64,000 bases of DNA from Rhodobacteraceae bacterium Alg231-04 (GCA_900143635.1 FREY01000001.1:279324-343323), one strand, 5' to 3'; positions 37,458 through 47,775 are shown, counted from the stretch's first letter. The notes: a model not told the origin generated them from the sequence alone. Made by a program: numbers and translations.

Positions 37458-38609
37458 TCAGCCGAAGAACCGGCTGGCGATATCCCCTGACATATAGCTC
37501 ACCCGACCTGCGGACAGCGTTGCTGCCACGCTCGATGTCGCTTTGTCTAAAATGACCATATCGGCTCGTAGCCCCGGCGCCAGCTGCCCCCTGTCCGCCA
37601 GCCCCAGCACCCGCGCGGGCCCGGATGAGACCAGCGCCCAGGCACCGGCCAGATCCAAGAGCCCGGTGCGCTCCAGCATCAGCGCCGCCCGGCGCGGGCT
37701 GGGATAGTGATAGTCCGAAGCCAGCCCATCACACAGCCCCATGGCAATCAGCTCCACCGCCGAGGCATTTCCTTTGTGCGAGCCGCCCCGCACCACATTG
37801 GGAGACCCAAGGATGACATGATCCCCGCCCGCCTGCGCCGCCTCTGCCGCCTCCAGCGTTTCCGGGAACTCGGCAATGCGCACACCCCTGTCACGCCAGA
37901 TCGCCCGGTCCGCCTGTGTCTGGTCGTCATGGCTGCCAAGCCGCAGCCCCAAGCCGCTCAGCTCGGCGCTCAGCGCGTCCAGTGCGGCTGGCACCTCAGC
38001 GCTGCGCGCATGCATGTCTTTCAGCATCCCAAAATGCTTGTCCGGGCTGCGGCCCGCCTTGAGGGCCTGCCCGGTCAGGCGCGGCGGTTTCTTTCCTTCT
38101 GCCAACCGGCCATGGGGCAAATGATCGTTGAAGACCACGTAAGATACGTCCCAGGCAGCGGCCTTTGCGGGCAGGTCGGCATAGTCATCTAGCATATGGG
38201 TTTCAAAGCGCAGCTGCGGCAGCAGATCTGTCACCAGACTGCCGCGCACAGATTTTATCGCTTCGAACACCTGCGCCGCAAACTCGGGGCCGCGCAATCC
38301 GCCTTCCCAGGAATAAAACTGCGCCAGAACACCAGTGGTGATGCCATTGGCAGCCAGTTCTGCCTCGGCAGCGGCCACCCCTTCGTTCATCTGCTTCATC
38401 GCCCCCCGGCGCGGCGCCAGATGCCGTTCGAAGCCATCGCCGTGCAGATCGATGATACCGGGCAGCACAACGTAGCCCGACAGGTCGACCTTCCGGCCCG
38501 TGCAACCCTCTGCGATCATTCCATCCGCAAAGGACAGCGCGCCCGCCGCTTCCAGCCCGGCCGGATGCAGAACATCCGCCCCCTGCACTGTCAGTTCCAA
38601 TCCGCTCAC
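37458..38609 (-). CDS. phnM: Alpha-D-ribose 1-methylphosphonate 5-triphosphate diphosphatase
   Basis: A 383-residue amidohydrolase-fold enzyme that takes pyrophosphate off the 5-triphosphate intermediate of the C-P lyase pathway. Metal residues and motifs are '[20 protein letters not shown]', 'RFETHMLD', 'LGSHDDQT' and '[10 protein letters not shown]'. The start is GTG at 38609, with GAGGGG ahead, and it overlaps the lipase stop as GTGA. No other phn gene is in the window, so it is either an orphan copy or a pathway gene moved away from its operon. Confidence 0.85.
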   Translation of the reverse strand: MSGLELTVQGADVLHPAGLEAAGALSFADGMIAEGCTGRKVDLSGYVVLPGIIDLHGDGFERHLAPRRGAMKQMNEGVAAAEAELAANGITTGVLAQFYSWEGGLRGPEFAAQVFEAIKSVRGSLVTDLLPQLRFETHMLDDYADLPAKAAAWDVSYVVFNDHLPHGRLAEGKKPPRLTGQALKAGRSPDKHFGMLKDMHARSAEVPAALDALSAELSGLGLRLGSHDDQTQADRAIWRDRGVRIAEFPETLEAAEAAQAGGDHVILGSPNVVRGGSHKGNASAVELIAMGLCDGLASDYHYPSPRRAALMLERTGLLDLAGAWALVSSGPARVLGLADRGQLAPGLRADMVILDKATSSVAATLSAGRVSYMSGDIASRFFG

Positions 38610-39385
38610 CAATCGCCCCTCATGTCGTTCAGAACCCCGCAATCCCCTTTTGTGCAGATCTCGTCAATAGTGCCAAAGACGGAATCCAGCCAGCTGACCG
38701 ACGGGTTGAAACGGCCTTCGCTGATGAAATGCAGCGACTGCGCGATCACGCGGGGATTGTTCATCATGAACGTATGGGTCACAGGCAGGGTGATATGGCC
38801 TGCCATACCGTCAACCATGGTTGAGGCAACCGACACCTTGCCGTCATCAGGGCCGGGAATAAGCGAAGAAAACACCGGGTTGAGGGAATTGCGGCCGGCA
38901 ATCACCCCAAGGTCGAAATCAACCGGTGGCAGGCTGTTGGGGAAACTGTCGGCCCCTGTGCCCAGTTGCATGCCCGCCGGTCCGTTCAGCAGGCCGAAGA
39001 CTTCCCAGTCCCCCAGTTCATCCACCAGCTCGCTGCCTCCATTGGGAGGCCCCAGCATCACCGTCCGCCCCAGATCCTCGGGCCGATTGTCCTGCAACCA
39101 GTGACGCAACAAGATGCCACCCATCGAATGGGTGACAAAATGGACCGTTTGATCGCCACAGGCGTCCACGGCCTCCGGCAGGGTCGCCTCTGCAAGCTCG
39201 GGAATGGGCAGATCAGTTGACGGGTAGCCCGGTCGCACGACCTCATACCCGCTGGCATTGAAAACCTGTTCCATCACCGCAAAGGAGGTTTCGGTCCGCG
39301 CCAGCCCGTGCAGCAGGACAACGCAGTCAGCCGCCGCCGACAGCGGCATAATGGATAGGGTCAAAGAAAGAAGTGTTTTGCGCAT
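38606..39385 (-). CDS. Secreted alpha/beta hydrolase (lipase-like)
   Basis: A 259-residue protein with an N-terminal signal peptide ('[18 protein letters not shown]') and an alpha/beta-hydrolase body. '[14 protein letters not shown]' is the oxyanion region and '[15 protein letters not shown]' carries the nucleophilic Ser in T-H-S-M-G. A catalytic Asp/His pair should lie near '[11 protein letters not shown]' and 'LPVTHTFM'. It should act in the periplasm or outside. The ATG at 39385 is preferred. The stop overlaps the phnM GTG, so the two are translationally coupled although functionally unrelated at first sight. Confidence 0.82.
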   Translation of the reverse strand: MRKTLLSLTLSIMPLSAAADCVVLLHGLARTETSFAVMEQVFNASGYEVVRPGYPSTDLPIPELAEATLPEAVDACGDQTVHFVTHSMGGILLRHWLQDNRPEDLGRTVMLGPPNGGSELVDELGDWEVFGLLNGPAGMQLGTGADSFPNSLPPVDFDLGVIAGRNSLNPVFSSLIPGPDDGKVSVASTMVDGMAGHITLPVTHTFMMNNPRVIAQSLHFISEGRFNPSVSWLDSVFGTIDEICTKGDCGVLNDMRGDW

Positions 39386-39424
39386 GAGCAGCAAATAGGC
39401 GTTCACCGGCCCGCCGAAAAGGGT

Positions 39425-40267
39425 TCATTCCTGTCTGGCACGAATGACAAGCAGAATACCCGCCAGCACGATCGCCGCCCCCAGTATCAGCCGCAGGCTG
39501 ACGGGCTCAGCCAACAGCAGCGCCCCACAGCCCAATGCGATGATCGGCACGCTCAACTGCACTGTTGCCGCCAGCGATGGCTCAAGCTGCGGCAGCACCC
39601 GGTACCAAACCGCATAGCCGCAGCCCGACGCAATCGCGCCCGACACCGCCGCCAACACCAGCCCGGATGGCGTGGCTCCATCAAAAGCACCCATTACCAG
39701 CGCCACCGGCAAAACGATAAGGGCGGCCCAACAGAAATTGGCCGCCGTTGCGCCCAAGGGATCCAATACAGCCCTGCCGGCCAGAGAGTAGATGCCCCAA
39801 CCAAGCCCCGCCAGCGCCATCAGCCCGGCCCCCGTCAGCGACACCTGCACCGCACCCGTGGGCCACAGAACGAAGGCAAGCCCGACAAATGCAAGACACG
39901 CCCCCAGCACCTGCAGCCTCGGCGGACGGGCTCCAGCACGCAGCCCCCAGCCAAACATCGTGACCTGAACTACCCCAAACAGAACCAGCGCACCCAGCCC
40001 CGCGTCCAGGCTGCGATAGGCCAGCGAAAACCCCAGCATATAGAGGGTCAGCGATCCGGCACCAATCAACAGCCGCTGCCGGTTTCGCTCCCATTCACTG
40101 CCGCGCAGAGAACAAAGCACACCCAAGGTGCAAGCCCCGGCCAGCAAACGCACCGCAGCAAACCCGACGGCGGAAATCGCCTCCTGCCCGACGGCGGCGC
40201 GGTTCAGCAAGGAATTGGCAGCAAACGCCACCATAACCAGCGCCGTCAAAGCCGTGAGGCGCAGCAT
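39425..40267 (-). CDS. EamA/DMT family transporter
   Basis: A 280-residue integral membrane protein with ten predicted helices in two five-helix EamA repeats (first about 5-135, second about 145-275). 'VGFAAVRLLAGACTLG' and 'ALAGLGWGIYSLAGRA' are typical repeat parts. Family members export amino acids, nucleosides or drugs; the substrate is not predictable. It is upstream of the lipase by 39 bp and downstream of the small secreted protein by 9 bp, so a shared transcript is likely. Confidence 0.88.
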   Translation of the reverse strand: MLRLTALTALVMVAFAANSLLNRAAVGQEAISAVGFAAVRLLAGACTLGVLCSLRGSEWERNRQRLLIGAGSLTLYMLGFSLAYRSLDAGLGALVLFGVVQVTMFGWGLRAGARPPRLQVLGACLAFVGLAFVLWPTGAVQVSLTGAGLMALAGLGWGIYSLAGRAVLDPLGATAANFCWAALIVLPVALVMGAFDGATPSGLVLAAVSGAIASGCGYAVWYRVLPQLEPSLAATVQLSVPIIALGCGALLLAEPVSLRLILGAAIVLAGILLVIRARQE

Positions 40268-40276
40268 GTCAGCCGA

Positions 40277-40639
40277 TTATTCGTTCAGAACCTGAACGCC
40301 GGTGTCCCCTGCGCCACAGGTATAACAACAGCCCTGACAGCCCTGCTTGTCATCCAGCCCCACACCCCAATAGCGGTCCGACTGGCCGCGCACCCAAGCG
40401 CCAAGGCAGATCTTCTCACCAGTGGTGCATTCCAGATTATAGCTATGGGTGTCATAATCCTTGAGAACATAGACTTCGCCGCCACCCGGCCAGGCGCGGT
40501 TGTAATCCTGACTATAGAATTCCAAGCTCACCACATTGGGATGTTCGCTTTTCACTTCCCAGTGCAATGTATCGGCTGCCGCAGGAAGTGCCAGGATCAT
40601 GGTGGTGAAAAGCATCACCAGAAAGTTCAAAAAACGCAT
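40277..40639 (-). CDS. Small secreted cysteine-rich hypothetical protein
   Basis: A 120-residue protein with a clear signal peptide ('RFLNFLVMLFTTMILALPAAA', cleavage near residue 22). The mature part carries six Cys (71, 78, 101, 104, 105, 108), the last four clustered in 'GCQGCCYTCGAGD', and 'EFYSQDYNRAWPGGGEVYVL' resembles a small beta-sandwich. Disulfides or metal binding are possible. An ATG at 40651 is an alternative start. It precedes the EamA transporter by 9 bp. I do not recognise a named family. Confidence 0.75.
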   Translation of the reverse strand: MRFLNFLVMLFTTMILALPAAADTLHWEVKSEHPNVVSLEFYSQDYNRAWPGGGEVYVLKDYDTHSYNLECTTGEKICLGAWVRGQSDRYWGVGLDDKQGCQGCCYTCGAGDTGVQVLNE

Positions 40640-40699
40640 TTTGCCCCCCATTCATCTAATGGCATCGACACTACAGCGGCCGACACCTCTGGCAAATCT

Positions 40700-41245
40700 T
40701 TAACCGCCATCTACCGCGCCAAAGGCCTCCGGGTATCGCAATTCAGCAACTGGCGCCGCCTCGCCCGGGGCTGCCAACATAGTGTATTCCAATGGGTAAG
40801 GGGTCTTCATGTTGATCGCTTTGCGCCGGTAGAACTCGCACTTTTCATAGAACTCTGGCTGCCCAAGAACAACAACCGCCGGAATTGCGGTGATACTAGG
40901 GGCCGAAGCCGCCAACCCAATCTCTGAAACCAAGCGGCGCCCCACCTGCCACGGCCCCTTCGTTTGCCCTGCCGGGGCCAATGCCCCGCGCTGGAACTCA
41001 GGCAGAACCGCAACCGGTGCGAGGCACAGCCAGCCTGCAGGGGATTGCATCCGCGACAGCGCCGCGTAACCGGCGATCCGCCCCTGCCAGGGTTTGACCA
41101 TTTCGGAAACCATGTCGCCGTCGCGCCGCAGCGCATGGATCAGCTTCACTTCCTCTTCGCCGCCAAAGGCCGCCCGAAGCAAGGCATCGACTTCCTCCGC
41201 TTCTTCCCGCCGCATTTCCCGACTGGTATCTGGCCCAATTACCAT
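40700..41245 (-). CDS. GNAT family N-acetyltransferase
   Basis: A 181-residue GCN5-related acetyltransferase of the YhbS type. Typical parts are 'EAEEVDALLRAAFGGEEE' at the start, 'LAPVAVLPEFQRGALAP' (motif A) near 75, and 'VVLGQPEFYEKCEFYRR' near 125. Motif A lacks the full Q/RxxGxG/A acetyl-CoA loop ('QRGALAPAGQ'), so the family assignment is good but activity is less certain. The acceptor is unknown. It stands alone between two minus-strand genes. Confidence 0.82.
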   Translation of the reverse strand: MVIGPDTSREMRREEAEEVDALLRAAFGGEEEVKLIHALRRDGDMVSEMVKPWQGRIAGYAALSRMQSPAGWLCLAPVAVLPEFQRGALAPAGQTKGPWQVGRRLVSEIGLAASAPSITAIPAVVVLGQPEFYEKCEFYRRKAINMKTPYPLEYTMLAAPGEAAPVAELRYPEAFGAVDGG

Positions 41246-41381
41246 TTCACAATCCCCGCCTTTTCATCCCCGTCCAAGTACTCCCTCCGGAGGCCGCGCC
41301 GCAATAGGGGCCAACTAAAGTTCGCCTGCAACTCTCAGGTCGTAGCCAGAGCCGTGTGGCCGTAACCCGCCGGCTCCGCAT

Positions 41382-42275
41382 CTAACCCTTAAAGACATTC
41401 TCTCGGTGCCATCTGAGGTAGGCCTTATGTGGCTGAAAGGCCGGGTCGGCAGGTTCTATCAAACGGCGGTCCGGGACCAGAAGACGGTTGAGCGTGCTTT
41501 CCTCGGCTGCCTCTTTTGCGACCAGAATTCTGCCGTCATCACTGACCGAAATTAGGCCCCGATCAAACATCCAGTGGACAGTTCCCGACAAGGCCAGCCC
41601 GTTCCTGACTGTATCCGGGCCACGCTGCGCAACCGGCACGATATGCGCCGCCTCTACCTCAGGGCGGCCGCCGCCATTGCGCAGCTCCAATCCAGACATG
41701 GAACAGCGACCGCAGTAGGCGTGTTTCACTTGCCGAGCAAAGCTTCTGTCGCGGAATGCCCGCTGCGATAGAAGCAGATCCCGGGGCTGGTCCTGCAGAG
41801 CAAACGGCGCCTGATCCTCCGCAAAACCGCCCTCAGGATGGAAGTCCCCTGTCCTCGGGATAGCGTTGGGATCATCGCGGGCAGCAAGACCTGCATTGAT
41901 GATACGGGCAAAATCTCTCTGCGAAATCAAACGCACAGCGCTGGTATTGTTGCCACGCGACCGTGGCAACCCGGTCTCGTAGGGACCCTGCCCTTCAACC
42001 CAGCGCGGCACAGGGTTTTCGAACGACAGCTCACTAGCCTGATCCAATACCGCATAGGCCATTTGCGGATCGTGCGGGTCCGCCCGGATCTCAAGAACCT
42101 TTTGCACGGTATGGTAACCCTTGCCGCCACCCCGACGACCTTCGTAAAATATCACCCAGTCGCCAACAGTTTGCTCGACCCGGCTCAGATATTGCCGCTT
42201 GGGGAAGTGATAGGCACGGCCGGGCTGATCATCATAGCCCGAGTGGGAAGATTGAATAAAAACTGCTTTGACCAT
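41382..42275 (-). CDS. HNH endonuclease (putative modification-dependent nuclease)
   Basis: A 297-residue protein. The N-terminal about 120 residues ('HFPKRQYLSRVEQTVGDWVIFYEGRRGGG' in parts) resemble a nucleic-acid-binding, EVE/YDG-like domain found in standalone HNH nucleases. The C-terminal HNH core has 'YCGRCSMSG', 'EAAHIVPVAQRGPDTVRNG' and 'HWMFDRGLI'. Relatives are annotated as putative restriction endonucleases; cutting of modified DNA is an inference. No methyltransferase is adjacent. Its start is just behind the groEL terminator, so it must have its own promoter. Confidence 0.83.
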   Translation of the reverse strand: MVKAVFIQSSHSGYDDQPGRAYHFPKRQYLSRVEQTVGDWVIFYEGRRGGGKGYHTVQKVLEIRADPHDPQMAYAVLDQASELSFENPVPRWVEGQGPYETGLPRSRGNNTSAVRLISQRDFARIINAGLAARDDPNAIPRTGDFHPEGGFAEDQAPFALQDQPRDLLLSQRAFRDRSFARQVKHAYCGRCSMSGLELRNGGGRPEVEAAHIVPVAQRGPDTVRNGLALSGTVHWMFDRGLISVSDDGRILVAKEAAEESTLNRLLVPDRRLIEPADPAFQPHKAYLRWHRENVFKG

Positions 42276-42303
42276 ACCCGAGGTTGTAAACACCTATTCT
42301 CAA

Positions 42304-42335
42304 AACAAAAAGGGGGCCGCCCTATGGCAGCCCCC
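42304..42335 (-). terminator. Rho-independent terminator of groEL
   Basis: On the minus strand GGGGGCTGCC/GGCGGCCCCC (42335-42326 with 42321-42312, one wobble) with an ATAG loop is followed by TTTTTGTTTTG. Confidence 0.85.
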
Positions 42336-42360
42336 AAATCATCCGGTAGGATGGCGTGAT

Positions 42361-44016
<1,656 letters not shown>

Positions 44017-44079
44017 TTATTCTCCTCGAGAAAAGTCTGTATTTGTCAGCGATAGAAGGGATCAGAGAAGCCAGCTGGC

Positions 44080-44367
44080 TTACTCGATGATGCCCATGAT
44101 GTCGCTTTCTTTCATCATCAGCAGCTCTTCGCCGTCGACGGTGACTTCGGTGCCGGACCATTTGCCGAACAGGATCTTGTCGCCTGCGGACACGGCCATC
44201 GCGATCAGCTCACCGCTGTCTTTGCGGGCGCCTTCGCCGGTCGAGACAACTTGGCCTTCGCTCGGCTTTTCTTTTGCGGATTCCGGAATGATCAGGCCAC
44301 CAGCGGTTTTTTCTTCGCTTTCGGTACGACGAACCAGCACACGGTCATGAAGCGGTTTCAATGCCAT
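44080..44367 (-). CDS. groES: 10 kDa chaperonin GroES
   Basis: A 95-residue co-chaperonin that caps GroEL as a heptamer. The signature '[20 protein letters not shown]' and mobile loop '[17 protein letters not shown]' are present. It is the first gene of groESL, with a CIRCE operator and a promoter directly upstream. The length is standard. Confidence 0.97.
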   Translation of the reverse strand: MALKPLHDRVLVRRTESEEKTAGGLIIPESAKEKPSEGQVVSTGEGARKDSGELIAMAVSAGDKILFGKWSGTEVTVDGEELLMMKESDIMGIIE

Positions 44368-44426
44368 CTTTGCAGCTCCTTAAGGCTCAAAGGTTGTTAT
44401 CTGTCCCTCGCTCCCCGCGAGGGCTG

Positions 44427-44453
44427 TTATCACTCACCGATGGAGAGTGCTAA
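44427..44453 (-). promoter_or_regulatory. CIRCE element (HrcA operator) of groESL
   Basis: On the plus strand TTATCACTC, nine bases, then GAGTGCTAA. The classical CIRCE is TTAGCACTC-N9-GAGTGCTAA, so one base differs. It lies 60 bp before the groES ATG, placing repression by HrcA over the leader. Confidence 0.9.
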
Positions 44454-44461
44454 CGGCAGAA

Positions 44462-44490
44462 TAGCTAGGCATGCCATCCACCCGAGTCAA
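44462..44490 (-). promoter_or_regulatory. Predicted promoter of groESL
   Basis: On the minus strand TTGACT (44490-44485), 17 bp, then TAGCTA (44467-44462), just ahead of CIRCE. The -10 match is poor, so an RpoH promoter nearby is also possible. Confidence 0.35.
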
Positions 44491-44542
44491 CAGCAATATG
44501 GTGAGATTTTTCGTGCATAAAAGTCCGGGCAAAAAAAACCGG

Positions 44543-45232
44543 CTATTTGCCGCCGCCCGGCGTGGTCTCTTCCCAGCTATAGGCCCAGTGTTTCAGACCT
44601 TCACGCCCCGCGTCAGTGATTTGATAGATCCCGGTCGCGACACGTTCGAACCAGCCGTAATGGTTTTTCCCCATCAAAGCAGTGGCTTGCGGCACGCCAG
44701 CCGCCTTGGCAACCGCAGCACCCTTGGCCGATCCGTGCTCGGCCAGATAGGCGGCACAGCGCAGTGCATCCTGACGGTAGGCGGTGACAATCCCGTGCCG
44801 TGTCGCGCCGCCCGCATTGGGATCACCGCGCAGACGCGAGAATTCACGCAGCAGTCGCGCCGCCTTTTTCTTCGATTTTCGCGGTGCATAAGGCCCCGGA
44901 TCGCATAAGATTTCGGTGCGCCCATCCGCCAATACGCAGATCAGGCCCAGTCCCAGGCGGCGGCACATGGCGGTGTTTTCCTTCACCATCCGCCGCGCCT
45001 GCCGCCCTGTGGGTTTGGGAACGGCCACATAGACATGATCGGTAACCGCCAGCCGCGCGACGGCCTGATGATAAAGCGACAGCGAAAACTTCAGCTTCAA
45101 TTCAACAATCACCGGTGGCTCATCGGCGCGGCAGGCCACCACATCGGCGGCGCCCACTTCGCCCTTCACCTGATAGCCCTGCCCTTCAAGCAGCGCCTTC
45201 ACCGGCGGATACAGCTGATCTTCTCGTTTCAT
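44543..45232 (-). CDS. DUF2161 protein, PD-(D/E)XK nuclease-like
   Basis: A 229-residue protein annotated in databases as DUF2161. The core 'GAADVVACRADEPPVIVELKLKFS' has the D...E-x-K arrangement of PD-(D/E)XK nucleases, after 'LLEGQGYQVKGEVG'. The C-terminal third ('HGIVTAYRQDALRCAAYLAE' and 'GKNHYGWFERVATGIYQIT') looks like a winged helix. The start at 45232 gives a natural length. Nuclease activity is an inference from the motif. It is divergent from ppaC. Confidence 0.85.
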   Translation of the reverse strand: MKREDQLYPPVKALLEGQGYQVKGEVGAADVVACRADEPPVIVELKLKFSLSLYHQAVARLAVTDHVYVAVPKPTGRQARRMVKENTAMCRRLGLGLICVLADGRTEILCDPGPYAPRKSKKKAARLLREFSRLRGDPNAGGATRHGIVTAYRQDALRCAAYLAEHGSAKGAAVAKAAGVPQATALMGKNHYGWFERVATGIYQITDAGREGLKHWAYSWEETTPGGGK

Positions 45233-45403
45233 GAGCCGACCATAGGGTGCACGGGGCGGAGGAAAAAGCGGGCAATTGAACAATGTCGCAAATGCGCGGT
45301 GGCCGGGTTGGTCCAAGACGACCAAGCGCCAATCTCGTTTTGTCGGGCGCCACGCGACAGCGCCAAACTGCAGAGACCTCCTGCCGCACCCTAGCCCTGC
45401 GGG

Positions 45404-45432
45404 GTGACAAGGCGCGCACACACTCCTATAAG
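45404..45432 (+). promoter_or_regulatory. Predicted promoter of ppaC
   Basis: GTGACA (45404-45409), 17 bp, then TATAAG (45427-45432), 39 bp before the ppaC ATG. Hexamers and spacing are near optimal for the housekeeping sigma factor. Confidence 0.5.
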
Positions 45433-45446
45433 GCGCGCAAACTCCT
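45409..45446. repeat. Direct repeat overlapping the ppaC promoter
   Basis: AAGGCGCGCACACACTCCT (45409-45427) and AAGGCGCGCAAACTCCT (45430-45446) are near-identical copies starting 21 bp apart, about two helical turns. They span the spacer, the -10 and the start region of the predicted promoter, a good place for a dimeric regulator. Confidence 0.55.
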
Positions 45447-45471
45447 TCCGCGCATTCCATAGGACCACATC

Positions 45472-46392
45472 ATGACCATCCAAGTTTTCGGCCACAAATC
45501 CCCCGACACCGATTCCACCGGCTCCCCGATCGTTTGGGCCTGGTACCTGAACGAAGTGAAAGGCGTTGCCGCCGCTCCCAAACTGCTGGGCGAACCCAAC
45601 ACCGAAGCCGCCTTCATGCTGCAGCGCTGGGGCTTTGATAAGCCCGAGATCATCGCCGACGTCGAAGACGGCGCGCCGGTCGTGATCGTCGACACCAACA
45701 ACCCGGCCGAACTGCCCGCCAATATCAACGGCGCTGACGTTCAGGCGATCATCGACCACCACAAGCTGGTCGGCGGTCTGGAAACCAAAGGCCCGATCGA
45801 CATCACCATCCGCCCGCTGGCCTGCACCGCAACCATCATGATCGACTTGATGGGCGATGACGCCGCCAAGATGCCGGAAGCCATCAAGGGCGCGGCGCTG
45901 ACCTGCATCCTGTCCGACACGCTTGAATTCCGCTCGCCGACCACCACCGACCACGACCGCGCCGTGGCCGAGAAACTGGCCACCGATCTGGGCCTCGACA
46001 TCGCGACCTACGCGGCCGAAATGTTTGCCGCCAAATCCGACGTCTCCTCTTTCTCGGATGCCGAACTGCTGCGGATGGATTCGAAAGAATACGCCGTTGA
46101 TGGCACCAAATTCCGCGTCTCTGTGCTGGAAACCACCGCACCCGGCGTTGTGCTGGACCGCAAGGCCTCGCTGATGGGCAGCATGGTCACTGTTGCCGCC
46201 GAAGACGGTGTTGAGCAGGTGCTGCTGTTTGTCATCGACATCCTGAACGAAGAAGCCACCCTGCTGGTGCCGAACGATCTGGTGAAATCCGTCGCCGAGA
46301 AGAGCTTTGACGCAACAGTTGAGGGCGACTCTGTTGTGCTGCCCGGCGTGATGAGCCGCAAAAAGCAGATCATCCCCAGCCTCAAGGTCTGA
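45472..46392 (+). CDS. ppaC: Manganese-dependent inorganic pyrophosphatase
   Basis: A 306-residue family II pyrophosphatase of the DHH superfamily. Metal ligands appear in 'FGHKSPDTDS' (H8, D12, D14), 'DTNNPAE' (D74) and 'DHHKL' (H96, H97), and the C-terminal DHHA2 domain ends with 'SRKKQIIP' for substrate binding. It hydrolyses pyrophosphate, pulling ATP sulfurylase, PRPP-dependent and tRNA-charging reactions forward. It is preceded by a good promoter and followed by a terminator. Confidence 0.95.
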   Translation: MTIQVFGHKSPDTDSTGSPIVWAWYLNEVKGVAAAPKLLGEPNTEAAFMLQRWGFDKPEIIADVEDGAPVVIVDTNNPAELPANINGADVQAIIDHHKLVGGLETKGPIDITIRPLACTATIMIDLMGDDAAKMPEAIKGAALTCILSDTLEFRSPTTTDHDRAVAEKLATDLGLDIATYAAEMFAAKSDVSSFSDAELLRMDSKEYAVDGTKFRVSVLETTAPGVVLDRKASLMGSMVTVAAEDGVEQVLLFVIDILNEEATLLVPNDLVKSVAEKSFDATVEGDSVVLPGVMSRKKQIIPSLKV

Positions 46393-46416
46393 AATCTGTT
46401 GTGAACGCATAAGAAG

Positions 46417-46440
46417 GGGCGCTGTTTCAGCGCCCTTTTT
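46417..46440 (+). terminator. Rho-independent terminator of ppaC
   Basis: Stem GGGCGCTG/CAGCGCCC with a TTT loop (46417-46435) is followed by five T. It lies 17 bp before the DUF1294 gene. Confidence 0.85.
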
Positions 46441-46457
46441 CCTTTTCTGGAACCGCG

Positions 46458-46742
46458 ATGCTGTTTGACGTCTCCCCAGCCGCCGGCATGTTTCTTATGG
46501 CCATCAACCTGGCCACCTTCCTGCTGTTCTGGCTGGATAAGCGCGCGGCCCGTCGGCAAATATGGCGGATCCCAGAGAAGGCATTGCTGCTCGCAGCCCT
46601 GTTTGGCGGCACACCGGGTGCCAAGATCGCCCAGCACAAACTGCGGCACAAAACCCAAAAACAGCCATTTCGAACCCTGCTCAACCTGATCGTGGTATTG
46701 CAGCTGTGTCTTCTTGTCATCGCAGCGGCGTTGCCGGGATAG
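46458..46742 (+). CDS. DUF1294 family membrane protein
   Basis: A 94-residue protein with two or three membrane helices ('AGMFLMAINLATFLLFWLD', 'KALLLAALFGGTPGAKIAQ' and 'LLNLIVVLQLCLLVIA'). The conserved DUF1294 stretch includes 'DKRAARRQIWRIPEK' and 'HKLRHKTQKQPFR'. The function is unknown. It lies directly behind the ppaC terminator, so it may have read-through or its own promoter. Confidence 0.88.
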   Translation: MLFDVSPAAGMFLMAINLATFLLFWLDKRAARRQIWRIPEKALLLAALFGGTPGAKIAQHKLRHKTQKQPFRTLLNLIVVLQLCLLVIAAALPG

Positions 46743-46850
46743 ACGTCTAAGTGTTAGCGCGTAAAAGTTCTTTTCCACCAGCACTTCGGCAAACGCCTGT
46801 TAGCAATAAATGTAGCCGACATGGCGCGCTCTGGCCAAATGGATGTCGCT

Positions 46851-46879
46851 TTGACATATCTGTCACCAGACCCCTTATT
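46851..46879 (+). promoter_or_regulatory. Promoter with overlapping palindrome before the HAD gene
   Basis: A perfect -35 TTGACA (46851-46856), 17 bp, then a moderate -10 CTTATT (46874-46879), 20 bp before the ATG. TGACA-TATC-TGTCA (46852-46865) forms a perfect inverted repeat over the -35 box and may be an operator. Confidence 0.42.
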
Positions 46880-46899
46880 CCTGCCCAAAAGGCCCGGCC

Positions 46900-47775
46900 A
46901 TGACCCAAATCGTCCAGAACCTCTCCGATATTTCCCAGACCTACGACGCCCTGTTCGTGGACCTTTGGGGCTGCGTTCATAATGGCGTTAACGCCTTCCC
47001 CGACGCTGTCGCGGCACTGCAGGCCTACCGCAAGCGGGGTGGCATCGTTGTGTTGGTCACCAATTCACCCAAACCCCGCGCCGGTGTAGCCGATCAGCTG
47101 GGACAGTTCGGTGTGCCTGCCGATGCCTATGACACCATCGCCACCTCAGGCGATTCCGCCCGCGCAGCAATGTTTACAGGTGCCGTGGGCAACAATGTCT
47201 ACTTCATGGGCGAATGGCAGCGTGACGCGGGCTTTTTTGAGCCGCTGAGCGTGATCCATGAGCCGGTCGACATTACCCGCGTTCCCCTGCAAGAGGCCGA
47301 GGGCATCATCTGCTGCGGCCCGTTTGATGCCATGGCCGATCCGGATGTGAACCGGGCAGATTTCCTTTATGCCAAACAGAAAGGCATGAAGCTGCTGTGC
47401 GCCAACCCCGATATCATCGTCGACCGCGGCGAGGTGCGTGAATGGTGCGCCGGCGCGCTGGCCAAGCTCTATACCGAGATGGGCGGTGAGAGCCTCTATT
47501 TTGGCAAGCCCTACCCGCCGATTTACGATCTGGCCCGCCGCCGCCTGTCTGAACTGGGCACCGATATCGACGACAGCCGCATTCTGGCCATCGGCGACGG
47601 TATCCTGACCGACATCAAAGGCGCGATCGGCGAAGGAATCGATTCCCTGTTCATCACCGGCGGCCTTGCAGCCAGTGAGACAAAGACATCAGTCCAGCCT
47701 GACGCAGAGGCGCTGAAAACCTATCTGGATAAGGAAATGTCCAACCCCGAATATGCCATCGGCTTTCTGCGCTAG
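46900..47775 (+). CDS. HAD-superfamily hydrolase, TIGR01459 type
   Basis: A 291-residue phosphatase of HAD subclass IIA. Motif I is 'DALFVDLWGCVHNG' (two Asp replaced by D-L-W-G, as in this subfamily), motif II 'VVLVTNSPKPR', and motif IV 'ILAIGDGILTDIKGAIGEG'. Relatives dephosphorylate sugar- or nucleotide-type substrates; the substrate is unknown. A promoter with a perfect -35 precedes it. It is followed after 101 bp by a MaoC dehydratase. Confidence 0.87.
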   Translation: MTQIVQNLSDISQTYDALFVDLWGCVHNGVNAFPDAVAALQAYRKRGGIVVLVTNSPKPRAGVADQLGQFGVPADAYDTIATSGDSARAAMFTGAVGNNVYFMGEWQRDAGFFEPLSVIHEPVDITRVPLQEAEGIICCGPFDAMADPDVNRADFLYAKQKGMKLLCANPDIIVDRGEVREWCAGALAKLYTEMGGESLYFGKPYPPIYDLARRRLSELGTDIDDSRILAIGDGILTDIKGAIGEGIDSLFITGGLAASETKTSVQPDAEALKTYLDKEMSNPEYAIGFLR

